Positions 27,038 through 34,785 of a stretch of 64,000 nt of DNA are shown piece by piece; position 1 is the first letter of the stretch, and each line of letters begins with the position of its first letter. Under the pieces are notes generated by a model. That model was not told where the DNA came from. It worked only from the letters and a program-made list of their open reading frames with translations, and did no database searches. A program made the position numbers and the translations under genes. The stretch spans positions 71,448 through 135,447 of the forward strand of contig JBGANQ010000015.1 in assembly GCA_044222245.1 (NCBI GenBank), written 5' to 3'. The stretch is from CALFML01 sp044222245. GTDB lineage: Bacteria > Myxococcota_A > Polyangia > Palsa-1104 > JAEUJZ01.

Positions 27038-28225
27038 TGCCGCTGGCTCATTTGACGACCGGGGCTCAAAACACCACTTTCCCCACCACTTTTTCCGGCC
27101 AGCGGGACCTGCAGCCCAGCCACCTGGACGACCTTGGCGATGCTCTGCCGCATCTCTTCGCCGCTGACCGTGCTGTAGTGCTCGTGCATGCGCTCGGTCA
27201 GGTGGCCGCTGAGCGCCATAGAAACCACTTGCGAGACCCCGGCGCGGCGCAGCAGGTCCTTGTTGGTGCGGCGCATGCCATGGGGGGTGAATCGCTTGCC
27301 GAGCCCCACGGCCAGAGCCGCGCTGGCAAAAGCGCGCCCCAAGGTCGAGCGGCTGATGATCTTCCCCGTGCGGCCCGGAAAGAGCAGTTCCGATTCCTGC
27401 ATCGGCCCCGGGCTCAGGCGATCGATATGCCAGCGCAGAAGATCGAGCATCTCAGGCGGCAGCTCGATGTCTTGGTCGAGCCCTGTCTTGGTGCGCTCAT
27501 TGACCTGCTGGCCGATCGTCGCGGAGCGGCGGTTGAGCAGCACGCCTCGCTCGAGCAACAGATCGGGCGTCGGTCCCTGCCGACGCAGCGAGCAGGTATG
27601 CCACCCGGTAGCGATGCCTAGCGCGGCGAGGGCGAAGTGCTGCGGGTACAGCTGATATATGCCCAGCAGAAAGCGCAGCACCTCCTCCTCGCGCAGCGCG
27701 TTGGGCTGCTCCCGCGTGTAGGTACGGTGGCTCGAGGCATCGAACAGATCGACGCCGCGCGCTGGATCGTAGCCGGCTTCATGGTCTCTGACCCAAGCCG
27801 ATACAATCGTCTTGAGCGCCTTTAGCCGCGTGTTCGCCGTGTAGGGTGTGATGGTGCCGCAGGCTACCAGCTCAGCCAGCTCCTCCCGCCACTTGATGAC
27901 ATCCGCTCGGCGAAGCTGGTCCATATAGAAATCGCCGAATGCCGGTAGCAGGTGGCACTTGAGAACGAAGCGCCACGAGTGCCGCGTAAAGGCGGAGCCC
28001 AGAACTGCCGTGCGCACGCGGCGCTCAAACAGCTGATGCGCCCAGTCGCCGAAGCGAAGCCTCTGGCGCGGCTGCTCTGTGGCTCCAGCCTTCACGTCGT
28101 GGATGAGCTGCTGGAGCTGCGCGTAGGCCGTAAGGGCCGTCTCGGCTTGGTGCAGCACTCTCCGGATCTCGACTTTCCTGCCCGTGCGCGGATCGGTCGG
28201 TCGAGCGCGGACGAGGTACGTTCCA
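27025..28225 (-). pseudogene. Tyrosine recombinase/phage-type integrase, ends lost
   Basis: The minus frame reads an integrase: core-binding domain (LRFGDWAHQLFERRVRTA, TRLKALKTIVSAWVRD), then catalytic domain with ERTKTGLDQDIELPPE, TPHGMRRTNKDLLRRAGVS (His-x-x-Arg box) and ALSGHLTERMHEHYS (His and Tyr). The first Arg region (GIATGWHTCSLRRQG) is unusual. The 5' end fuses to a carbonic anhydrase fragment at about 28220, where GTYLVRARPTDPRTGRK looks internal to the protein. No in-frame stop occurs until inside the kinase. Catalytic residues appear present but the gene has no proper ends. Confidence 0.7.
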
Positions 28226-28472
28226 AGAGCGCTGGCTGACCAACGTCGTCGGAAACGTCCACCAGCAGGTGAAATACGCGATACTGGAGTATGCCGAAGA
28301 TATGCACGCCGGGCGGCTCTCCATACTCGGGGCGGTTTATGACTTCCGAGATGACCTGAAGCAGGGCGCCGGCAGGCTGGTCATCGTCAACCTCAACGGC
28401 GAAACCGATCCAAAGAAGATCACGGCAGCGCTCGAGCTGCCCGAGCTCCATACAAACCAGAGCCAGCCCTGA
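28213..28472 (+). pseudogene. Carbonic anhydrase, C-terminal fragment
   Basis: The frame from about 28213 reads FQERWLTNVVGNVHQQVKYA, then HAGRLSILGAVYDFRDDLKQ and GAGRLVIVNLNGETDP, ending TGA after NQSQP. This resembles the C-terminal third of beta-carbonic anhydrase-like proteins. The zinc ligands lie in the missing upstream part, so it cannot be active. The left edge coincides with the integrase 5' end. Confidence 0.6.
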
Positions 28473-28633
28473 CTGCTGCTCTGGGGTCGTATCGGGTGAC
28501 CCGTAAGTGACTGAATGCCACTTGCGCTCCTAATACCCACGCCGTCGAGCCCCCCCCCCCTTACGTAGTCCCAGGCCGAGAACCGTCGGAGGAGCGCTTG
28601 GCCAGCTCAGTAGCGATGACAGTCTGGTGGAGA
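28473..28633. repeat. Intergenic stretch with an 11-base C run
   Basis: No gene. A homopolymer of 11 C (28550-28560) lies between the carbonic anhydrase remnant and the end of the ClC gene. It may be a slippage-prone tract or an assembly artefact. Confidence 0.5.
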
Positions 28634-30586
28634 TCACTCCGCTGCCGTCCACATTTCATCGCTGCGATCCGCAGAGCTGGCGGTATCGCTGCGGATTGTA
28701 GCCCGAAGGTAAGTCTCGGCGATGTCCGTCTCATTAAGGTATCCGACGATGTGCTTTGTTTCATCGACCACTGGTAGCTCGCGGAGTCCACTTGTCAGCA
28801 TTCTTTCCGCTGCGGTCCGCAGGTTGTCGCGAGGATCCACGGTGATCAGCGACTGCATGAGGTCAGCGGCTACCAGCCACTGGGTGTCTTCACCCTGGCT
28901 CGCCAACAGCCGTAGGTCATCGGCCGAGATGAGTCCAATGACGACGTTTTCGGCATTCACGACCGGGAAGACAGTCTGCACTGCCTCCTTAGCAATCTGG
29001 CGGATCAAGTCACTCGCCGATGTTCCCGGTCTCAAGGTGATGTAGCTACTCTCCCGATTGACCAGTCCGTCGACGCGGAAGGACTTCAGCAGGTCAAGCA
29101 GCGGTGCCTCCTGATGCACCGGCGAGTCACGCAGTGTCGGCACCTGCGCCTCGTAAAGCGTCCTTTTTCGGAGCGCGACAAAGGCGATGCCCTGCGCCAG
29201 CATCAGGGGCACCAGGAGATCATAATTGCCTGCCAGTTCGCAGACCAGCACCAGGGCTGACAACGGCACATGCGCAATGCCGCCATAGAACACGCCCATC
29301 CCGACGAGCGCGAAGGCCCCCGGGTCGATGCGCGGATCGTGTAGCATCAACTGAGCTGCGCGTCCGAACGCCCCGCCGAATAGTCCTCCGATGGCCAAAG
29401 AGGGTGCGAAGTCGCCGGCGCTGCCCCCGGAACCAATCGTCAGGGACGAAGAGACGAGCTTGGCCATTGACAACAGGACAAGCAGCCAGACAGAGCTCCA
29501 GCCTTGCGGTAGCCACGGAGCTCCGGAGATGGCCATCTGCACCGCTCCGTAGCCACCGCCGAGGATTCCCAGTCCTTGGCCCGGTTGATGGATCCGGCTG
29601 CCGACCAGAATGATGATGGGCACAGAGAAGAGCCCCAGCAGTATCCCGCCAATGGCTGGGCGCACCCAGGCTGGCCCCGGCATTCGTGTAAAAAGCGCTC
29701 GGACTGTGCGGAAGCATCGCAGGAAGATTGCAGCCACCAGCGCAATGGCCAGCGCCAGCAGCGCGAATAGCCAAAGATGAGCCGGGAAAAATGGGAAGCG
29801 AGCCGCGTGGGAAAAGAGCGTACTCTCCCCAAAAAGGGAGATCACCACGGAGTAGGCGACGACGCTGGATAGTACGGATGGGATCAAGGCGTCCGATTCA
29901 AAGCCGTCACGATAAAGCACCTCGACAGCCAGAAGCGCCGCGCCGAGAGGGGTACGAAATACCGCGGAGATTCCTGCAGCCACCCCAGCGACCAGCAGGA
30001 TGCGCCGCTCGCGCTTGCTGACCTGCAGAATGCGGGCGACCGCCGAACCGAGCGCCCCGCCGATGAGCATGGTCGGGCCTTCGCGTCCCCCCGCCCCGCC
30101 AGTGCCTAGCGTGCATAGCGAGGCTAGCCACTTCAGCCAGATGACTCGTCGGCGCACGATCCCTGCCCGCTGATGAAAGGCTTCGATCATCGCGTCTGCG
30201 CCCCCGCCCTGAATTTCAGGAGCAAGGCGTGTTAAGAGTCCGCACAGGAGCCCGCCGGCTGCCGGAAGTAGCACCAGGACCCAGGGACGGAACACAGGTA
30301 CTGTATGAGAATGTACCTCCGGCTCACCGTGAGCCCGCAATGGCAGATAGCCTGCGAGATCCACCAGGAGTAGCTGTTGGGTGTGCTCAATGGCCATGAG
30401 GAAGGCCGCGCCGAGAAGTCCAGCCGCGATGCCGACCATCGCGGCGTGAAAGAGCATTCGTCCGACAAAGCGGAGATCCAGAGTTGCCTGCTCTGAGAAA
30501 AGGAGTGGCAGCAGAGTGCGCTCGCCCTCGTGCCACCATTTCTTGAAGATCACCCGAACGCCCCGTTGCGGCGGTTTCTTATTCAT
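28634..30586 (-). CDS. ClC-family chloride channel/H+ antiporter with CBS domains
   Basis: 650 aa, about 11-12 hydrophobic segments. ClC selectivity motifs: GREGP at 167-171 (gating Glu 169) and GSGGSAGDFAP at 385-395. The GSGIP-type first motif is replaced by GGADAMIEAF. Two CBS motifs occupy about 515-640 (ITLRPGTSASDLIRQIAKE; LITVDPRDNLRTAAERML), which usually bind adenine nucleotides and gate transport. It exchanges chloride for protons at the inner membrane, consistent with the osmotic/ion theme of the neighbours. No clear ribosome site at MNKKPP. Confidence 0.93.
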   Translation of the reverse strand: MNKKPPQRGVRVIFKKWWHEGERTLLPLLFSEQATLDLRFVGRMLFHAAMVGIAAGLLGAAFLMAIEHTQQLLLVDLAGYLPLRAHGEPEVHSHTVPVFRPWVLVLLPAAGGLLCGLLTRLAPEIQGGGADAMIEAFHQRAGIVRRRVIWLKWLASLCTLGTGGAGGREGPTMLIGGALGSAVARILQVSKRERRILLVAGVAAGISAVFRTPLGAALLAVEVLYRDGFESDALIPSVLSSVVAYSVVISLFGESTLFSHAARFPFFPAHLWLFALLALAIALVAAIFLRCFRTVRALFTRMPGPAWVRPAIGGILLGLFSVPIIILVGSRIHQPGQGLGILGGGYGAVQMAISGAPWLPQGWSSVWLLVLLSMAKLVSSSLTIGSGGSAGDFAPSLAIGGLFGGAFGRAAQLMLHDPRIDPGAFALVGMGVFYGGIAHVPLSALVLVCELAGNYDLLVPLMLAQGIAFVALRKRTLYEAQVPTLRDSPVHQEAPLLDLLKSFRVDGLVNRESSYITLRPGTSASDLIRQIAKEAVQTVFPVVNAENVVIGLISADDLRLLASQGEDTQWLVAADLMQSLITVDPRDNLRTAAERMLTSGLRELPVVDETKHIVGYLNETDIAETYLRATIRSDTASSADRSDEMWTAAE

Positions 30587-30742
30587 TGTGGTTGGACTTG
30601 AGAATAGTGGAACGAGCAGAAGTTGTTCAAATATCTTTGCTCGCCAACGAGGCTAGCATCCTTTGCGGTCGGCCTGGCTGGCCCGCTGTATGCTAGGTTC
30701 GGATCCTGGATCCGAGTAGAGTTCCGGCGACAGCCCCGTTCG

Positions 30743-30805
30743 ATGCTCGGCGTGGACCGCCGGACGATCTACCGCAAGCTCGAGCGCTATCATGAGAGTT
30801 CCTAG
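30743..30805 (+). pseudogene. Detached C-terminal tail of an NtrC-family regulator
   Basis: The last 20 codons of a Fis-type HTH, MLGVDRRTIYRKLERYHESS and stop. They are almost identical to the end of the broken regulator at 39171-39231 (GVDRRTLYRKLERYQESS). Nothing upstream belongs to the gene. As at 39 kb, a palindromic enhancer-like site follows downstream, so this is probably a duplicated segment. Confidence 0.65.
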
Positions 30806-30920
30806 TCAGGTGGGCAAGCTCAGACATCGAGGGTTCTCCTGTAGGTTTGCGCCACCTCGCGTCTGCCCCTCTCCTAGCTGGGCCGATGTGTGTAGAACTA
30901 GGTCCGTGCCTACTTCGAAC

Positions 30921-30978
30921 AGCAATTCTGTCCAAGTGAGGCAAAATTGTCCGAGCCACGCAGCGCTGCGGTGCACCG
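30921..30978. promoter_or_regulatory. Enhancer-like inverted repeat, type B copy d
   Basis: CAATTCTGTCC and GGCAAAATTG form an imperfect inverted repeat. The surrounding 58 bp matches 44171-44227 at about 51 of 58 positions. It sits just upstream of two sigma-54 promoters (from 30984), at a distance short for, but compatible with, an NtrC-type upstream activating site. Confidence 0.5.
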
Positions 30979-30983
30979 ATTCC

Positions 30984-31018
30984 TGGCAAGCCGCTTGCAA
31001 AGGCAAGCCGCTTGCAAA
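30984..31018 (+). promoter_or_regulatory. Tandem sigma-54 (-24/-12) promoters
   Basis: TGGCAAGCCGCTTGCA (30984-30999) has GG and GC with the required 10-base spacing. The same 17 bases (GGCAAGCCGCTTGCAAA) are repeated immediately (31002-31018), giving a second -24/-12 pair. They point at the gene at 31095, leaving an untranslated leader of about 85 or 68 bases. Confidence 0.7.
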
Positions 31019-31094
31019 AGAGACAATGGAGAGCGATGAGCGTTAGGCTGGGCCGCGGGTGCGGCGCCGGCCTGGCCTCCAAAGGAAATTGATC

Positions 31095-31544
31095 ATGAGC
31101 ATGACATTCATCGGGCCGGCTGGCTCCTGCGAGTTTCCCTGGATCCAGTACGCGCTCTTGCACGATAACGTGCTGCATCACTTCAAGCACAAAGAGACAG
31201 CTGACAGGTTCCGCGAGCTTCATCGCGCCAGTGAGGCGTTAGGCGGTCGCACCGTAACCGTCTCGGCCATGCGGCTGCGTGAGGAGCTAAGCCAGGCGCA
31301 GGCGCTGTGCACGGTGCCCGTGGAGAAGCTCGCCATCAGCGCTGAGACCCAGGCCATTCTCTCGGTGCAGCTCGCGCAGCGGACGGACGGGCTGCTGGAG
31401 CTCGGAGGTCCAGGGATACGTCTGCCCTGGACCATCGCCGAGCCTCAGTCGCTCGGCGACATTTTTGGCAACCTTGTCGCTGGCCTGCTGGATATCACCT
31501 GCGGTGCCAAAGAGTCGGATCTTGTTGAAATCATAGATTGTTGA
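31095..31544 (+). CDS. Hypothetical protein under sigma-54 control
   Basis: 149 aa from ATG 31095, with AAAGGAAA 8 bases upstream. No signal peptide or membrane segment. Helical stretch HHFKHKETADRFRELHRASE, then PVEKLAISAETQAILSVQLA and a C-terminal hydrophobic helix LGDIFGNLVAGLLDI. I do not recognise the family. Its regulation links it to the stress regulon of this region. Confidence 0.65.
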   Translation: MSMTFIGPAGSCEFPWIQYALLHDNVLHHFKHKETADRFRELHRASEALGGRTVTVSAMRLREELSQAQALCTVPVEKLAISAETQAILSVQLAQRTDGLLELGGPGIRLPWTIAEPQSLGDIFGNLVAGLLDITCGAKESDLVEIIDC

Positions 31545-31914
31545 ATGCCTGGGCAAGTTGTGGGGATTTTCGCTGGCTCTATACGCCAGGATGCGCTTGA
31601 AGCGCGATGAACAAGATTATTCGCTTAGGAGTCAGGAAGTTCGAAGTCGTCTAAAAGGGCCTGTGTGGTGCGCGGCCCGTACAGGAATACAGACCCTACT
31701 TCGCCAAGCTCAAGCAGGCGGCAAAAATATTACCGCGAAGCGGTAAGAAAAATGTCATCCAGAACAGCAGCGGTTGAATTATCGTGGTTCTCGTTCACCG
31801 CCAGCAGGGGTCTGCTCGTCGATAAATCAGGAACCTGATCTGGATCGCAAGTTGCAATGGCCCTGCGCTGAATGCGCGCTCCCAAAGGGACCGAGTTTGG
31901 ATGAGGACTTTCGC
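31545..31914. promoter_or_regulatory. Gene-free stretch with hairpin and sigma-54-like promoter
   Basis: No gene. TTACCGC/GCGGTAA (31730-31746, 3-base loop) is a perfect hairpin which, read on the minus strand, is followed by a T-rich tract, so it could terminate minus-strand transcripts. On the plus strand TGGATCGCAAGTTGCA (31841-31856) fits -24/-12 spacing with one off-consensus base and points to the small gene at 31915. Confidence 0.45.
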
Positions 31915-32169
31915 ATGGAGCTGACTAGCAAGCCTTCCACGCTGTCGCTTGAGCCACTGCTGGCGACGGCGCTTCTGGGTCCAGGATGCGGGCTGGTGCC
32001 CACCGCTGCGGTCTTGGCACAGGCGCAGCCCCTGTGCAATGATCCCTTGGGTCTGTTTGCGCTGGCAGAGATGACCCTGCTGGCCCTGCTGGCCGTTGGG
32101 ATGTTGGCAGGCGTCCTCGTCAGAGCCATTGCTACCTGGTCTGCTGAGCAACGCAGCACGACGGGCTGA
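31915..32169 (+). CDS. Small membrane protein
   Basis: 84 aa from ATG 31915; GAGGA about 7 bases upstream. Two hydrophobic stretches: a weak one at about 11-35 (LLATALLGPGCGLVPTAAVL) that could be a signal sequence, and a strong one at about 47-72 (LFALAEMTLLALLAVGMLAG). A sigma-54-like promoter lies 59 bases upstream. Family unknown. Confidence 0.5.
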   Translation: MELTSKPSTLSLEPLLATALLGPGCGLVPTAAVLAQAQPLCNDPLGLFALAEMTLLALLAVGMLAGVLVRAIATWSAEQRSTTG

Positions 32170-32231
32170 CGTACAAGTTGCCGCGGTGAGCCCATCTCGC
32201 AGCGACCTCTCATAGGCCAGCTTGTAGTCGC

Positions 32232-32247
32232 TGGTATGCTCCTTGCA
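32232..32247 (+). promoter_or_regulatory. Sigma-54 (-24/-12) promoter of the HEAT-repeat gene
   Basis: TGGTATGCTCCTTGCA has GG and GC separated by exactly 10 bases. Predicted transcription start is about 32258, only 2 bases before ATG 32260, so the message would be leaderless or the true start codon lies further in. Confidence 0.6.
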
Positions 32248-32259
32248 GAATATCGGGGG

Positions 32260-32997
32260 ATGAGTGCGCGCTCACATACACTCTCTTGCCCGCGGATTTA
32301 CTCCAGCCTGGCCTGTGCTGCTTCCATGCTGCTTGCTGCGCTCCTCGCAGTGGGGCTTGGTCGACCTCCTGTCGAGATCTCGCTCGACGAGCGTCCCCAT
32401 CAGTCACCGATTCGCGCCCCACGATGTGAGAGCACCCATGCGCAGGTTCCGCTGCCAGAGCTCTCGATGGCTGCCCTGCTGCCCGGACGCTGCTTCGCGA
32501 CCCTTATCGAGCGTATGCTGCCTGGCGCCGCCCTGCGGTTCGGGCTGCGGGCTGCAGCGGCATGGCGGCTGACAAGCGGAGACGCACCGCTGCTGCCTCG
32601 GCTTCTGGATGACTGCGCAGACCGCGAGTGGTGCCGCCAGGTCATAGGCGCCCCTGTCCGAATCGGTGACCCCAGCACCGCCGCTGCTCTGGTCGCACGG
32701 CCGAAGGACCCCATATTGCAGCGAGACACGAGCTGCGCGCTCGGTCAAACCGTGGGACCGGAAGCGGTCGCCCCGCTGGTAGACTGCCTGCTACATCATG
32801 AGAGCTCGCGCGCCCGCATCGAAGCCGCACGGGCGCTCCGGCTGATTGGCGGGCCGCTCGTCAAGTACTCCCTGTGCCATGCCGCCTTGGATGATCCTGA
32901 GCAAACGGTGCGCGAGGCTGCGTTTAGAGCCTGGATGGACTTGGCCGGTTCAGGGATGCGGGGTGGGAACACGCCACTAGGAAAAGTGCGCCGCTGA
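32260..32997 (+). CDS. Exported HEAT-repeat protein
   Basis: 245 aa from ATG 32260. A hydrophobic segment at about 23-38 (MLLAALLAVGLG) is a signal peptide or anchor; ATG 32326 is an alternative start. The C-terminal half has HEAT-like helical pairs: LGQTVGPEAVAPLVDCLLHH, RARIEAARALRLIGG and EQTVREAAFRAWMDLAG. Such repeats scaffold protein contacts. Paired Cys (DDCADREWCRQ) suggest an oxidising compartment. Confidence 0.7.
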   Translation: MSARSHTLSCPRIYSSLACAASMLLAALLAVGLGRPPVEISLDERPHQSPIRAPRCESTHAQVPLPELSMAALLPGRCFATLIERMLPGAALRFGLRAAAAWRLTSGDAPLLPRLLDDCADREWCRQVIGAPVRIGDPSTAAALVARPKDPILQRDTSCALGQTVGPEAVAPLVDCLLHHESSRARIEAARALRLIGGPLVKYSLCHAALDDPEQTVREAAFRAWMDLAGSGMRGGNTPLGKVRR

Positions 32998-33060
32998 GAA
33001 TTTGAGCTCCGGCTGCCGAGCCATTGTGCCGGTCGCTCAAGCGTCTGCACCCGACGGATC

Positions 33061-33097
33061 GCAGCATTTTTGCCACAGCTCGACAAAATGCCACAAC
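33061..33097. promoter_or_regulatory. Enhancer-like palindrome, type A copy b
   Basis: GCAGCATTTTTGCCACAGCT followed by CGACAAAATGC: arms TTTTGCCA and CGACAAAA with a 5-base spacer. It matches copies at 39253 and 41002. It marks the point where the antiporter fragment to the right stops. Confidence 0.5.
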
Positions 33098-33105
33098 CAA
33101 CTTGG

Positions 33106-33440
33106 TCAGCGGGGCCGGTACGGGCACCGTAGCTGCCGCACCGCATCCCCGCCGCCACGGTTGCAATGAGGCCGGACAGGTGGAGCTGATCGGCGAGGAT
33201 GAAGCTGCCGTAGGCTGCGATCGTGGTCAGCGTGACCTCGATCATCGGGTCGCTTACCCGCTGCGTCAGCTTGGAAGCCAGCTAGCCTATGAGGACGCCG
33301 ACTAGCCTGCCCAGGCCGATCACGCGCACGAAGTCCAGCGCCGCCCCGGCAAGCGTGGAGGGAGTGTAGCCCGGGCTGGAGGAAGAGGAACCGATGGCGC
33401 CAGCGGCTGCCCCGTTCGTCAACCCATGAGCAAGGAGAGC
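33106..33440 (-). pseudogene. Na+/H+ antiporter (CPA1) middle fragment, copy 1
   Basis: Minus frame: GAALDFVRVIGLGRLVGVLI, an in-frame TAG (33283-33285), then LASKLTQRVSDPMIEVTLTT, YGSFILADQLHLSGLIATVA and CGSYGARTG. Homology stops there at palindrome b. It covers one internal part of a CPA1 exchanger, and exactly this part is missing from copy 2 at 39.8 kb. Not functional. Confidence 0.7.
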
Positions 33441-33542
33441 CGTTTTGGTCGTTTTTGCGGAGGTGGCAGCCGCTGGCAGAGAGAACTTCAGCAAACGCGA
33501 TGCCAATGAAAGTTTCAGGGGACCAGTGGCTTCTTGTCGCCC

Positions 33543-33761
33543 CTACCTGGCCTCTTGGGCGGCGCTGAAGTCCCAGTTCCAGGTCGCTTCGCCGCGGCGC
33601 TTGTCGCCGGGTTGCAGGATGACTCCGTCGAGGTTGGCAATAACGCACTGGCCTACTGAATCAGGCGCGGTCGTGCTGGAGATCTTCTTGAGCTGCGGAT
33701 TCTTGTTGATGAGGGCGACCACTTCATCGAGCAAGCTGTGTGACTCCGGCTTGATGGTCAC
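33543..33761 (-). pseudogene. OmpA-type C-terminal domain fragment fused to unknown tail
   Basis: First half reads TIKPESHSLLDEVVALINKN and PQLKKIS, the start of an OmpA peptidoglycan-binding domain. After that the expected EGHTD motif is absent. The remainder (SVGQCVIANLDGVILQPGDK, ATWNWDFSA) vaguely recalls the end of TonB/AgmX-like proteins. Probably a deletion fusion of two envelope genes. Confidence 0.5.
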
Positions 33762-34104
33762 CGGAGCAGACTATGAAGCCGGTCTACCTTATTTTTCCCC
33801 TGGCATGTTCCGGGACGAGACAACTGGATCTCCCTATAGAGGCCTGGACGCATCTGCACAGACGACGTGGACTTTATAGCTTGCCATGAGACCGAGGGTG
33901 ACTAAGGTGGGCATCTTGTTACGCACAGGCTGTTTAGCAAGTGCTGGGCCCAATGAGATTCCCGAGCCCCACGCCGGCTCACCGTCGAAGGTTCACCGCA
34001 AGAAAATCTTCCTATGACAACAGCAGGCGAGTGAATGGTTCACCATGCGGACGAAGTGGCTGGTGTCCAGCATCGAGAATGCTTCTCCCTATCAGAGAGG
34101 GAGC
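33762..34104. other. Gene-free stretch
   Basis: 343 bases with no credible frame. Near the right edge CTCCCT/AGGGAG (about 34084-34102) could form a hairpin just past the stop of the YHS gene and act as its terminator, though there is no T tract. Confidence 0.35.
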
Positions 34105-34566
34105 CTAGAGCTGCGCCCAGCGGGAGTTGGCGCGGGCGATGAAGCCAGCTGGATCCTTATCGAAGACCTTCTCGATGTCGGCGTTGAAGTTGAGGTAGAG
34201 CTTGCCGTCGACGATCTTCCAGCCGCTGGCCGGATCGACGTCGAACAGCTTGCCGTTGGCCACGCCCCAGGTACAAAAACCACCAAACTGCGGCACATAC
34301 TTCTCCGGCTTGGCCTTGAACAGGTCGCGGTGGGCAGAGGACGCAAACTGCCACTTCACGCCCCCGAACTCGACCACGTAGGACTCGCTGCCTTTCTCGG
34401 GCCTGCCATCGGTGAAGTAGCTGACCACATCATAGCCTTTGGCCCCAATACCGGCGTAGAGGCTGTTGTACGCACCGCCGGCCTTGAGGTCCGCAAAGGC
34501 GGCGCTGCCGAGCAGGGAGATCCCGAGGACTACGGCACCGAGAGTACGCGAAAAGAACACTGACAT
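34105..34566 (-). CDS. Exported YHS-domain protein
   Basis: 153 aa from ATG 34566 (GGAGC upstream). Signal peptide ends at about AAFADLK. The YHS-like core has YDVVSYFTDGRPEKGSESY, FGGVKWQFASSAHRDLFKA, YVPQFGGFCTWGVANGK and a C-terminal DKDPAGFIARANSRW. The family is often found near metal or redox enzymes; a single Cys is kept. Transcribed from a near-consensus sigma-54 promoter and divergent from a sigma-54 activator that probably controls it. Confidence 0.88.
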   Translation of the reverse strand: MSVFFSRTLGAVVLGISLLGSAAFADLKAGGAYNSLYAGIGAKGYDVVSYFTDGRPEKGSESYVVEFGGVKWQFASSAHRDLFKAKPEKYVPQFGGFCTWGVANGKLFDVDPASGWKIVDGKLYLNFNADIEKVFDKDPAGFIARANSRWAQL

Positions 34567-34624
34567 GATGAGCTCCTTGGAACGAAGAGATGGGGTAGGC
34601 GTTCGTGCTGACATGGGTTGGAAT

Positions 34625-34640
34625 TGCAGCCTGCGTGCCA
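34625..34640 (-). promoter_or_regulatory. Sigma-54 promoter of the YHS gene
   Basis: On the minus strand TGGCACGCAGGCTGCA is a near-perfect -24/-12 element (10 bases between GG and GC). Predicted start about 34614, giving a leader of about 48 bases before ATG 34566. Confidence 0.8.
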
Positions 34641-34719
34641 TTGCCGCAGTCTTGGCGCAGCTCGTTGATATGCGACGGAATATCGGGCCAGGGTGGCCCA
34701 GCGGCGGCCAGTCCAGGAG

Positions 34720-34774
34720 CGCGAAATTTCGCGGGTTCACGAAATCTCGTTGCCTTGGCCACGAGTTCTCGTGG
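34720..34774. promoter_or_regulatory. Three phased operator dyads (activator binding sites)
   Basis: Three 12-bp dyads of form RCGARWTYTCGY: GCGAAATTTCGC (34721-34732), ACGAAATCTCGT (34739-34750) and ACGAGTTCTCGT (34761-34772). The first and third extend to 14- and 16-bp perfect palindromes. They lie 80-135 bases upstream of the YHS -24 box and end just before the activator start codon. This fits enhancer sites for the YHS promoter that also autoregulate the activator. Confidence 0.7.
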
Positions 34775-34785
34775 ACTATGAGCCC

